DNA of 64,000 nucleotides from Argopecten irradians. Taxonomy: Eukaryota; Mollusca; Bivalvia; Pectinida; Pectinidae. The notes beneath the pieces were generated by a model that was not told the origin of the DNA, made no database searches, and was given only the letters and a program-made list of their open reading frames with translations. The first letter of the stretch is position 1, and each line of letters begins with the position of its first letter. Location of the stretch: the NCBI RefSeq assembly GCF_041381155.1, contig NC_091134.1, positions 58,497,467 to 58,561,466 on the forward strand. The letters are read 5' to 3'. Both the position numbers and the translations under genes were made by a program. Shown here piece after piece: positions 25,509 to 36,360 of this stretch.

Positions 25509-26167
25509 CTGTAAATCAGATGCATAAGAACAATGACAGACGAATACATATATCACATAATGACTTGTGAGTTTTGTCTAGTGTTGCTTTGTTTGCATTT
25601 AGAAATCAAGGATAGATATTAATCTAAAATTTGAATTCCGTAATACATATCGATTTGAACGCCGCATAGACTTTGTTATGAATTTGGAATTGTATGTATT
25701 GAGGCTGTTATAGTACACGGGCTTTACTCATTTTGAACATCTCATTTGTAGGTTTATTCACTAAGCCGTTTGAGAAAAGCATAATAAAAGGAAACAAATT
25801 TTCTACCAAGGAACAAAATGTTAGCCCATTTTTAAAGCTTTAAAGGTAAAATGTCATTACATAAAGAGACAACATTTATATCATCTTCTCGCTAGTAGAT
25901 AGTATCAAAGTAGGCAAAATTTGTATATGGCGCAACAATAAAGATATTTAACATCTGATTTGATAAATGCGATGTCAGATATGTGCAAATAAATAATATC
26001 TAAATATCCAAATATATACATGGCATGACTTAGCAAAGTATTATTTAGATCACATCACTGATTTCTGTTTTGTGTATTTGTTTCTCTATAATATTCTATG
26101 TTTTAAGACACCGACTAGGTATCACATTTCTTTGTATATAACATAATTTATTACAAGCATCACCTAC

Positions 26168-26296
26168 CTGTAACTGAAACCCGTTTCTGAAAAGATCTTG
26201 TCCACAACAGCTGCGATGGAAGAACGATCGAGACGTTGTACTAAAATGACAGTTCCAACATAGATATTGATTTTTGCAGCATTTTCCCACAAATAC
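26168..26296 (-). CDS. Gene 1, B-type RING exon
   Basis: 129 nt, acceptor TACTTCAG, donor GTAGGT, phase 0 to 0. It contains VGKCCKNQYLCWNCHF, then HRSCCGQDLFRNGFQLQ. The spacing recalls C-x-H-x2-C-x2-C, with Asn near the His position and one extra residue, so zinc binding may be partly lost. Confidence 0.65.
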
Positions 26297-26807
26297 CTGA
26301 AGTAAATATAATAAAGAATTCATTAATGTATACCAAAATACTCCAACAGGATATCGATGACACCAGTTATACCATTCTTGGTCAATTCTTATAATTAATT
26401 CATAACCTTAATTTAGAACGTAGTTTTCATGATTAAAACTGTCAAGAAAAGTGCCATTCTTGGCCCCCATCGGCTGTCAAGCTATCGCTATACCAACTGA
26501 CAGAGTGAAAGGAAGGGAAGTAACTCTGATGGATGAGAATGGAAAATTTTAAAGTGCATGTTAAAAGAGAACGCAATCATTCTTACACAGCATAACATTG
26601 CTAAAAAAACAATTAACCGGAAACATTTCAAATTTCATTTCATAGAGTTAACTAAAATATCTAAGAAAACAGCAACAAGTTATCCGGAATTTGCATTATC
26701 TGTCCTTGTGGATATTATCGATAATTATGTGCGCAGTGAGCGCAACTTCATATAACTGATGCCCACAATGACAACTGTCATTAGTAGATACTATCGATAA
26801 TACTCAC

Positions 26808-26870
26808 TTTTGATAAATCAGCAATTTCTTCGCCGCAATGAAGGCATACTTGTGGGTTTATTACCTTGCT
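26808..26870 (-). CDS. Gene 1, A-type RING exon
   Basis: 63 nt, acceptor AAAACAG, donor GTGAGT, phase 0 to 0. It contains INPQVCLHCGEEIADLSK, a clear C-x2-C RING-type first pair. It pairs with the B exon at 26168-26296. Confidence 0.7.
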
Positions 26871-28859
26871 CTGTTTTGGATCGAATATTTTAATATACTT
26901 ATCATAGTATCAATATGGCTATTATGATCATGAACATGAACACAATAATTATATTTATCCATTCAAAATCATTAGAATATATTTACACTTGCTTGTCAAC
27001 TATACGCAAGTACTAGCCGATTTTGTTTACCATAACTGCATGGTAACATTGAACTTTGAACTTGCGTATGAAAATGTTCTATGCAACGTAAAGGGGCTAC
27101 TTTTTTTAAAAAAGAAACACATGGCTTTGTTTACATTTTGACACAACATTACGTGTATATTGTTGTTTTCCATAGAATTTTGGGAAAATGTACACAATAT
27201 ATATATATATGTATCATATTTATATATGATACAAACATTATTAAAATTACCAATGTATAAAGAAACGGGAAGAAAACCGACCGGGGCGACGTGCAGTGCT
27301 TTCGTGTTTTGTTAAAAATGATGGATGTCAAATGTAAACATTACCTCTGTGTTCGTCCTACGATCGAGTCTTTGAGGTGGACGGGCGTGAGACCCTCTGA
27401 CAGAGGTCAGCTATAAACATATCCTCTTGTATTTGTTCTTTGAGAATTTAATCGTGTGTATTATAAAAACATGTTCCGCTAGTAATCCACGTGTTGACAG
27501 TTATGCGTCACCACAAATACATTGTATTCATCGAACACAAGTGAAGTTGTTCCATCTATCGATGGCGATGGATCTAAGCGTAGATTATATAATCGCATGG
27601 CTGCCAAGGATGTAAATATCGTCAAATCAGACGACAATCTCAAACACGTTGAGCTACTTGAACACCGGTGGTTTGACAAAACTTCGGCAAACTCTTGTGT
27701 AAGTGTGCGTCAGCCTCGCCTCGCTGCACAATAACGGTCACCGAGTTCACACATGTGGGCCGAGTACAAATACTGTATGTTATTACGCTATATATTAACT
27801 TTTAGCAAAATTGAATATCTATTTAAAGGTCTGATCTTATTAAATAAAATTATCTATGAGATTTACTTTGTTTGTCATGTTTATTTTACACTATAATATT
27901 AAACTTTTTTGTCGTCGCGGATGAATAATTCTATCTTCCGTGAAGAATCATCTTCAATATGGGGCGCTATAAGGCACCATACATTTTTGTCTGGGCCTTT
28001 GAATACTTTTTGCCCAGTTATGGCACATATCTCTTTTTATTTGATCTTGTTTCAATATTCAGTTACTTTGTGTGTACGTCTTTTAACTTCTTTTTAACTT
28101 TCCACAAGTAACAAAATAATTAAATGAAATTATTTTTGGCAGTACAGCCAAAAATTGATTTTGAGCTCTTATATATTTGTTTAAAAGTAAAATGTTTGCA
28201 TTGTACATGTAGGTATTCTCAATATTGTTGGTAAGTTATGATGGTGAAAAGCATATGGACAACTTATCTTAAATTCCCATTATGTTTTCGTAATATATCT
28301 AATCGAAAAAAAATCACCAATTTTCGTCAAATGATAGAGTTTATATCCTTAAAGCGATATTTCTTAATTTAAAATGTCGTAGTTTATCAGGAGTGTACAT
28401 CTAGCAATGATGGGGGATTATGTTGTTACGGTCTGTTGGAGCTACAGTCCACACGTAGGTAAACATCACATATGAGAACCGCTTTGTATAACCTTTGACC
28501 CGAGGTATGTTTAAATAAAGAATACTGTTACATTACAATATACATTGATCAAGAAACGTGTTTTTCTGATAAAATTGAGATATGATTTGTAAAAAAATAT
28601 TTCACCAGGAACTCAAAATGCATTTGCAATGTTTATGATTTGATGTATATTAAAGCACTGATTATCTTTAATTATATAATTTACATTGTATATTATACGG
28701 AATATATTGAAGGAATTATTTTCCAAAACCCACCAATGTTACCTATGATATTGATTGAAATACAGGTAAATCTCAGGTGACTTTACAGGTGAAAATAAAG
28801 ACACCTTATATGAAACAGTATATAATTGCCTTCCTACTGTTTCCTAAAACAACACCTAC

Positions 28860-28913
28860 CTATTGTTGATAGATATGCTGGCGTTCAGAGAACACCCCGT
28901 TTAAATTTGTCAA
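28860..28913 (-). pseudogene. Gene 1, upstream exon ending in TAG
   Basis: 54 nt, acceptor TATCAG, donor GTAGGT, phase 0. It reads LTNLNGVFSERQHIYQQ and then TAG exactly at the splice donor. The peptide looks coding and helical. The stop may be a nonsense change, a sequencing error, or a sign that this exon is alternative. Confidence 0.45.
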
Positions 28914-29751
28914 CTGATAGATATTGACAGACGACGCTAATGCCTTGCCATCTTATTGTCGTCGTTTCTATATACGAGTCTTTTTAAACATTAATTAAAA
29001 TCCTACTTTAAATCTTTAAATCCTTTAAAAACTATTATCAGAGATTGGTCATATGAATAGTTAGGGAGTTAACCATGGAAAGTCAATTACTTGGGGAATA
29101 AGTAAGTATTAAGCGAACAAACAGTTTTGCACGAGACCATACAATTGCATTCTACACAGGTGAGAGCGAAGCGGGTACACGCGCTCGATTAAGATGCAAT
29201 TGAGGGGTTTTCTCTACTTAGTAATACTTCGCTCTTTTGTAGTTTTGGCATATAAGGGCGTGTTTAAAGCCGTCAGAATGGAGTATACAGTTCTACTGAA
29301 GTATTATGTTTTTATTTTAAAAAGGAAGAACCAGTTTTTATAAGAATGAACATTGTAAAAACATTGAATAATTCTAAAAATGTTCAACATTTCCTCGTGG
29401 TGTCCCTGGGATTTACCTGGTGATCATCGGGGTACTTACAGGCACATTGGCTATTTTCAGACATTACACATTTACGTGTTCTATTTATATATTTTTTTAA
29501 TATGCATTTTTGTCGAAAACTGTACATATTTGAACAAATTAAGTAAAGATTAAATTCATAAGGATCATCGATTGTTTAGTTTGTAGAGCATTCATAAAAA
29601 CATAATGGGACTTTAATTCGCCAACATGAAAATTACGACACATAAATTCAAGTAAATCCATAAATGTAAACATTTTTAAAAACATGGGAATAATTTCCTT
29701 AGATAAGGAACAAATAGTCAAACTAAAAATGAAATTATGAAATATCACTAC

Positions 29752-29811
29752 CTCAAATGGATGAGCATTTGATTGGTGTTGGTCTCTTCGATAGAGTTCT
29801 GTTGTTTTTTT
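29752..29811 (-). CDS. Gene 1, second coding exon
   Basis: 60 nt, acceptor CCTTACAG, donor GTAGTG, phase 0 to 0. Its 20 charged codons include TTELYRRDQHQSNAHPFE. No domain is recognised. Confidence 0.5.
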
Positions 29812-30649
29812 CTGTAAGGTAACATATCAATGCTTAATTTGCTTTATGTGCATAAATTCAGTAACTTATTTAAAGGTGATAAAAACAGATTTTAAATATG
29901 CTGCTACTTTTGTGTTGATATTTGTTTATTGTGATCCACTTTAAGATTTCAAACAAAAATTACAGATTGTGTTTGACGTAATTTCAATAAAATGTGCTTG
30001 AAACGAAGTCCACAACGACCCTTGTCTAGAACGATCGCATCGCTTATCGCCCCTGATATCACCAGGTGCCCGTAGATTCGAGACGTCATCTGAGACAAAC
30101 AGCTGTGACAAGAGCCGGGAAATTCAATGGGGCAGTGTTGCGATATTGGCGATTATGAATATAATCACGGTACGTGCAGTTGTTATATTGATAAGTGTGA
30201 ATGTATCCGTATATAATATACAATCTATAACATACCCTGATATAATAAAAATGATCGTTTACTCATTCTAATCGGCATATTCTTGGCTATAAAATTGTTA
30301 TGTTCAGTAAGTCAAAAGCCATTTGACATCGTGTACGTTTGTGTCAACTCAGGTTCGAGGAGGTTTCGCTTCACTTTTGTCTGTAAATTAAAACTCTAAA
30401 ACATAGACTTTAAAGTTTATATCAACAAGAAAAAATATAAGTTTATCCGTGGGCAGTTTCGGAAATGACAAACCGGAATTTTAAAAGTATACGTACAGTC
30501 CAGAGGGATTTGAGAATTAGTTAGTTCATATCAATTTGGACACACTAGATAGCCTATTGACCATTATGAGACGAGTTAGGGGTCTAGATAAAAATAAATC
30601 GGTAAAATTCGTATCCTACATATACGGAAGTGTACTATGTATTATATAA

Positions 30650-31335
30650 CAGGAAATAAATGAGTACGCAAATTGGCCAAATTGGCGAGCATCGTGGTTT
30701 TTTGGGGGTTCGGGGAGACCCCCGAGAAAAATATGACGATTTAGAATTTTCTGAGATATGAGTTTCACGATGTATTTTGAAGATTTTGCGAGTGCCAATG
30801 GCACGAGATTTTGGTGTTTCGGGGTCCGAAGGGTCTCCCCCGAGAAGGAAAAAATATTACTATTTATAATACGATGCATTTTGATGATTTTAAAGCATTC
30901 TTAACATTGTAGTTTTTCGATTTTAAATTGCCTGCATTTAAAAATTATAATTGTGAATGTCGTCTGAACATACCGGCTTCACACCATCGGCACATTGTTG
31001 TGTAACTCAAAATAATAATGAATTAATTGTCTTGTTAAGACATATACACAAATTAATCTTTTCAAAGACATTTTTTTCAAATACATGTAGTAGAATCGCT
31101 TGATGGACGTTTTAAGTCTAGTTAATGTGTTATTGAATTTTTATTAATAAAGGTTTGAACATTACGTGCTTGAACGTTTTCTAAAATGAAGTATGAAAAA
31201 TGTGCAGGAGGGCCCTTTTTTCTTTTAAATGCGCACTTGTAGAACATTTCAGTCGACGAAAATGGGTGGCAAAAAGACATGTTTGCCCCTCCCCCCTTCC
31301 CTGCACATTACCAGTATGTTTATCAAAACCCACGG
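30650..31335 (+). repeat. Composite repeat R, copy 1
   Basis: Shares with 41580-43187 and, reversed, with 44421-45262: GGGGGTCCGGGG-type runs beside AGATTTTGGTGTTT, GTATTTTGATGATTTTAAAG, CACACCATCGGCACATTGTT, and ATGTGCAGGAGG-CCCTTTTTTC near the end. Lies in the first intron of gene 1. Confidence 0.75.
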
Positions 31336-31555
31336 TTAATCTTATGTGTAAACTATAAATTACATACATGCACAGTCGTATTACTCCAGGGTGGAGTGAA
31401 TAGGAAAGTACTACTTATTAATGAAAAATGACGTTATGTTTAACCCTCACATTATACTCCCTCCACATATATATGTACTCGACATTAATGACATTATCAT
31501 TTACATGTAGTGACGTCATTTTATAGGTTATGACGTCAATTAAATGGGTTATTAT

Positions 31556-31706
31556 TTAAGGATTAACTTGAATAGATTTTTTATGTTATGGAGATATAAA
31601 CACAAAAATCTGAGTGTACTCTAAATGAACCGCGAATCAGGTATGTATACTCAGAGTTTTGTGTTATATCTCCATAACATAAAAATCTATTCAAATTAAT
31701 CCTTAT
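31556..31706. repeat. ~62-bp-arm inverted repeat
   Basis: The left arm (31556-31619, including GAATAGATTTTTTATGTTAT) and right arm (31645-31706) are near-perfect inverses around a ~25-base spacer. Two TGACGTCA palindromes lie at 31511 and 31531. The whole stretch 31390-31880 is probably one MITE-like insertion in gene 1 intron 1. Confidence 0.85.
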
Positions 31707-32344
31707 AATTCAATTTACTAAAGATAATCTCTTCAATATTAAAAAATCATTTTGGGACTCTTTTGTCTATGAAATCATTACGTCGTCATCTCAGCCAATC
31801 AGAAACAACGTTACAAACGGCGACGCCATTTTTTACTTTATGGGCTGAAAAAGGAAATTTTTAAGCCAATGAAAATGCTCGTAACAATCAGAATTGAATT
31901 ATGTAAAAGATATATATCACGCTACCCAATAAGTCGAAATATAAAATATTTTTCCGTGTGTATTTCCGTAAGTACTGGGACCTGTGCCTTAAAATCCACA
32001 CATGCATGTTGACAGTTCCGCGATCTGCACATCATCTTCCGGTAGTTGATTGTCTCAGATGACGTCACAACTCTTTGGAACTCAAGGTAGGTAAGTCAAA
32101 AAAAAATATGTCATCAAAAAGATCTGAAGATTGCTTTCACTGATTTTACTATTAATAATTTAGAGACAAAATATAAGCAAATATCAAACTGATATATATT
32201 TAAATAGGACACAAAAATGTTTCTAGCCTAATTTCTCATTTTCCATGTCCATTCTGTTTTTATCATCTTTAATTCTGCCCACGAACTACCATACAACCAC
32301 CATCATAAAGTCAACGTCGTTCGTTTGTTATCGTTTCAGGTTGT

Positions 32345-32462
32345 TTACCGTTCACGCCTTCGCTAATGTTCTGAAGCGATGTCAATCGGAAAGAGATTGG
32401 TGATAGCAGGTCTCTTCCTGATTGACGTCGCTTCAGAAAATTAGGGAAGGCGTGAACGGTAA
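32345..32462. repeat. ~52-bp-arm inverted repeat
   Basis: TTACCGTTCACGCCTTCGCT faces its inverse AGGGAAGGCGTGAACGGTAA, with a 14-base spacer. It lies in gene 1 intron 1, about 240 bp downstream of the first coding exon. Confidence 0.85.
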
Positions 32463-32702
32463 TTCAGTGGCCTGCATCGGACAGCAGATGGGCTAATTCA
32501 GGAAAACAGAAAATTGCTGTGTATTTAACTCAGTATAATGATAACTTGAGCATGATATGGTATGGTTCAATTCCTATAAATACTTGGAGTATAAGGACGT
32601 TAATATTTAACACTGCATGGGTAGTTTGGTATGCCAAAGTAAACAGCGAAAAATATCTTGATTACAAAGATGAAATTATTTTAACTGAAATTTAGTACTT
32701 AC

Positions 32703-32740
32703 TTGAACGCTATTTGGAAGCCGGCGGCTAGCCATCTTTA
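32703..32740 (-). CDS. Gene 1, first coding exon
   Basis: ATG at 32735-32733 encodes MASRRLPNSVQ and ends in phase 0 at a GTAAGT donor. A CAG with a pyrimidine tract lies just upstream, so a separate 5' UTR exon may exist. GAAAACGAAA, an ISRE-like site, is at 32745-32754 and overlaps that tract, so its role is ambiguous. The start was chosen because the phase matches the next exon and all later module exons. Confidence 0.6.
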
Positions 32741-32754
32741 CTGTGAAAACGAAA

Positions 32755-34432
32755 AGCTCTGAAAATAAACAAAGATGCAAAATGATGACAAATTAAAGCT
32801 AATCTTCATCACAGATAGCGTTGGTTTTTCATACCATTCTCGGATTTTTTTAGAGGTACGAAAATCAAAACGTCTGTACTACGAAAACAAGGACAAATAA
32901 GTTTTTATACGTAGGTATGGACACAAAATAACCGAGCTTTAAACATATTTTGTTTTTGATTTTTATCAAACGTATTGCATTTTTTTAAGGCAACTGCTTA
33001 TGACATGTGAAACGTTGCAAAATAAATAGATTTTTTGTGTTTGTCTGAATAAAAAACATGATTGTTTTTAAAGATGTACTCCTCTGAGAAGTCAATATTT
33101 TCCTGTGTTAAACTTTGTTCTCATATAGACATTTGGAAATAGGAGTTCATAACATAAAAGAAAATGGAAGAAAAATCATATGTCGTGTGCTCGTTTTTGA
33201 GATATTGTCACTCAAAGATACCTAGTTGACAAAAATATTGGATTTTATGGGAATTTTGCCGTTTTGACCATATACTACACAAGAGTTTAAAGCCATAATT
33301 TCCTTATGAGGTGTTTGATATGTATGGATGTTTGTAGAATTTACTTCCCAGTGGTCTTCTTTAAAAATATACCAATTTTGATTAATAAGACTCATATTTT
33401 TTCTCAGAATAACAACATATGCTACCTCTACCCCTTAATTTTGAGCTACAAAATGCACTATTTTCAGCCATTTTTGCAAAATTCATCCCTTTATAGAAAA
33501 AGTTCTGGTGTTAAACTTTTGTTAATATTTTGCATATCAATAGGGAAAAGGTTGTTCTTTCTAAATCAGAAAAAATGGGGGGCCGTGTTCTTACTTTTTT
33601 GCCCCATTAGTAATTTGGTATTTTTCAATATTTTACAGTAAAAAATAAAAGTGTTCAAATTACCATTAAATGTAAAAAATAAAGTGACAAAAGTGTATTA
33701 TTTTACACATTAATACTCAATATTTAAATTACCACGAACCTAGTAAAGATTTAAAGCAAAAAAATTAGCACGATACAGCTAAAAATGCTGGCGCAGTGAT
33801 GATTTAAGTAAAAACAATTTCAGTAAAAAAATGGTAAAACTATGGCTCTGCTCAAAGCGAAAAAGACATAATTTCAAAAGATCCCTTATAAAAAATCTAC
33901 TAAAAATAGAAATGTTATTTTTTGACAACATTTGCAACTGGCAACTTGCTACAGATATTGATAGATTGTATTTGAAAATGTCATAACTTCTTTGATCTTT
34001 GTCGAAACGAAACTTCAACGGGACTGAAACTCAGAAGAATACATCCTTAAACATTAAAATGTCTAATAGTTGTCTTACAATTAAATTTATATTCATAATT
34101 ACATGCCCTCCATTCAAAAATTAACAAAACATGACAACATTTTTTAACAATTAAATGCTATTCTTGTATATATTATGTCTGTTGTAAAGGTGTATTGGCA
34201 GAGGGTTTTGTATTAATTTGTAGCGTGTGACCAATCCCACTGTATTGATTAGATACAATAAAAAGCACATTCAAGAATTTGAAAAAAATGACAACATTGG
34301 TTCGATATTTGGAATGTTTTTATTACAAATGCCATCAGTATCTAATACACACATGGCCGACAATATTGTATTGTGAGAAGCATAAACTGCAAACCAAAAT
34401 GTTTTTGTTACAGCGCTTTTCATTGGATTAAC
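32755..34432. other. No gene recognised
   Basis: AT-rich DNA between the start of gene 1 and the plus-strand gene. Hydrophobic open frames near 33306-33641 (+) and 33779-34018 (-) have no splice or domain support. Confidence 0.45.
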
Positions 34433-36360
34433 GAAACGAAAACGAAAGTAGTCTGGGTCTTTTAAAACCCACGTCTACTTTCGACTTCTATGATTCAATC
34501 AAAAACGAAAATCGGTGTGGTATCGTTTCACTCGGTCTCACAATTAGCGACATAAATCTAAATCTCTAATGGATGATATAGTTTTAAAACAGTTCTTAAT
34601 GATTTTAGCTCAACCGGCCCGAAGGGCCGGTGAGCTTGTGTCATGGCGCGGCGTCCGTCATAGAGTTCTGCATGGAATGTTACCAAATTTGGCCAGAAAC
34701 ATCCTTGGGGGAAGGGGAACAGAGTTTGTATATATATTTTGGCTCTGAACTGGGAACAGAACCACAGAATGCATTATATTTGGTCTGATAGTAATATACA
34801 CGTCTAATGTAGCAGTTCTGGGACTCCTCGATATCGTTTGTTCCTGACACGCTTAAGGTTGTCTTAAGCTTAATCAAGGCAATTCCTCTCATTTTCCAAT
34901 TACTCCCGCAATCAGCCACCTTTTAGCACTACACAAAGTGACACCCACAAAACAGAGACTGAGGGTACGCCTTCTACTGTACCCAGGGAAACTGAAAGTC
35001 TATGCCTTATACTCCTATTATGGTTACAAAAATAACCTCGAAAGGACGGTCACAATTTAATCATACACCAACATTCAGAACAACACAGGAAAAGTTCATA
35101 TCAAATATATGTAGTATTCATACAAAGGAGAGAATAATGAAAAGTATTATCCTCATATAAATACAATGTAGAAACACCTGGGATAACCGATTATTCTAAA
35201 TAAAATAAAAATGGTCTCAAATCCATTAATCAATCCAAAGTATCACCATTGAAAAAAAGACCGACATCATTAAATTTTGTTTACGTCACATCCATTTTCT
35301 GTACTATTGGTTCAACTTCCTAGAATTTACATTTACTATCCAAATGAAGGGGACATAATTGTGATAAATCACCAATATGATAACTGGCATCATTTTTAAG
35401 TATAACTTTCGTTTTCCTTTATTGATGTAATGATAAGATTTGTTATCATCAAATTAATTTATTTATACTGGCCGATTGAAATTGCGTCATTCAACTGTAA
35501 AATAACTGACTTAACGGATCTCTCTCAGGCGATATCGGTAGTTCGTGATGTCTAACAATATTATAAAGCAGTGTTGAAAAAAGATCCGTTCATTATAAAA
35601 AAAATCCCTAATTTCTTTTGTCGTTTATTAAGATTTTAGAAATTATTGAGGGTGCTTTTGAAATGAAGAAAAAAATCATTTTGCTCCTTCTGATAGTCAT
35701 TACAATATAAACAGAAAGTAAAAGCTAATACGCTGTATCATATTTCAGGAAATAAAATACTGTAATGCCACAAATGTGTGATCGATTTAAATCATTTTTG
35801 CAAGATTAATACGGTTAATTATTGAACATTGTACGACATAGTAATATCTTTACTTACGTTTTCGCACTTTCAACCTATATCTTCATCCTCCATTGATCTT
35901 AAATATGACACCAAAAACCGAAGCTAAGGTTGAGACGGTGACTTGATATTCAAACAGAAAATTTCCTCTCTGAGTGTATTCTGTAATAGAACATTATCAT
36001 AAAATTCCTACTTGCGTTTTCGTTTTGAAATTGGGTTTCTACTTTCGTTTTCGCTATATATTGCCATTGCTTGTAATAAGAAAAAAAGTTTTACTTTCTT
36101 TTTCTCTTTGAGCAATTTAGAATTTAGATATGTCATTTTAAAAATATTATAGATGACAACTATTAACTTTACTTTCATACGTACATATGTATACATTGTA
36201 TACAAAAAATAATTTCGAACTCTAAACTCACACAGGTGTTTGTATGACTCATGGTTGATAAGTATAAACTTCCGCTTTCGTTTTGTAAAGCAGAGTCGAG
36301 TGTTTTAAGTGTTTGGATCTCATGGTGCACATTGTTGAATATATCTTTCGTTTTGCCTTG
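34433..36360. promoter_or_regulatory. Cluster of ISRE/IRF-like GAAAACGAAA sites
   Basis: Sites matching GAAANNGAAA occur at 34438-34447 (inside GAAACGAAAACGAAAG), and in reverse as TTTCGTTTTC at 35407-35416 and 36043-36052. One-base variants occur near 36017, 36276 and 36343. They lie upstream of and in intron 1 of the plus-strand gene, and between two divergent starts. GAAANNGAAA is the established binding core of interferon-regulatory factors. Function here is inferred. Confidence 0.5.
34604..34780 (+). repeat. Bivalve-type repeat fragment with CCGGCCCGAAGGGCCGG start
   Basis: TTTAGCTCAACCGGCCCGAA then GGGCCGGTGAGCTTGTGTCA forms a terminal hairpin, followed by GGCGCGGCGTCCGTC and an ACCAAATTTGGCCAGAAACA-like stretch. 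I recognise this head from abundant mollusc repeats. The copy is truncated. Confidence 0.7.

Larger units (their letters stand above)
10185..32740 (-). pseudogene. Gene 1: multi-exon RING-module gene, apparently broken
   Basis: Minus-strand exons, 5' to 3': 32740-32703 (start), 29811-29752, 28913-28860, 26870-26808 (A), 26296-26168 (B), 25508-25446 (A), 22323-22252 (A), 21317-21174 (B), 16949-16776 (B), 15520-15451 (A), 13843-13645 (B), 12556-12449 and 10290-10185. Nearly all have AG/GT borders and phase 0 at both ends. A exons carry a C-x2-C or C-x4-C pair. B exons carry C-x-H-x2-C-x2-C-like and later Cys pairs, together resembling the RING1 of RBR ubiquitin ligases. Problems: TAG is the last codon of 28913-28860, TAG occurs in 15520-15451, and 13843-13645 has one extra base. 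A partner B exon (25.4-22.3 kb) and A exon (21.2-16.9 kb) were not found. It may be a decayed paralogue, an unusual spliced gene, or consensus errors. No 3' end was found. Confidence 0.6.

Noticed and set aside
27345..27396. Possible minus-strand exon with AG and GTAATG borders
   Set aside because: None of its frames joins both neighbours in phase, and it has no Cys pair. Left out of gene 1.
33306..33641. Plus-strand 111-codon hydrophobic open frame
   Set aside because: AT-driven Phe/Leu/Ile content in AT-rich DNA. No start context, domain or exon neighbours.
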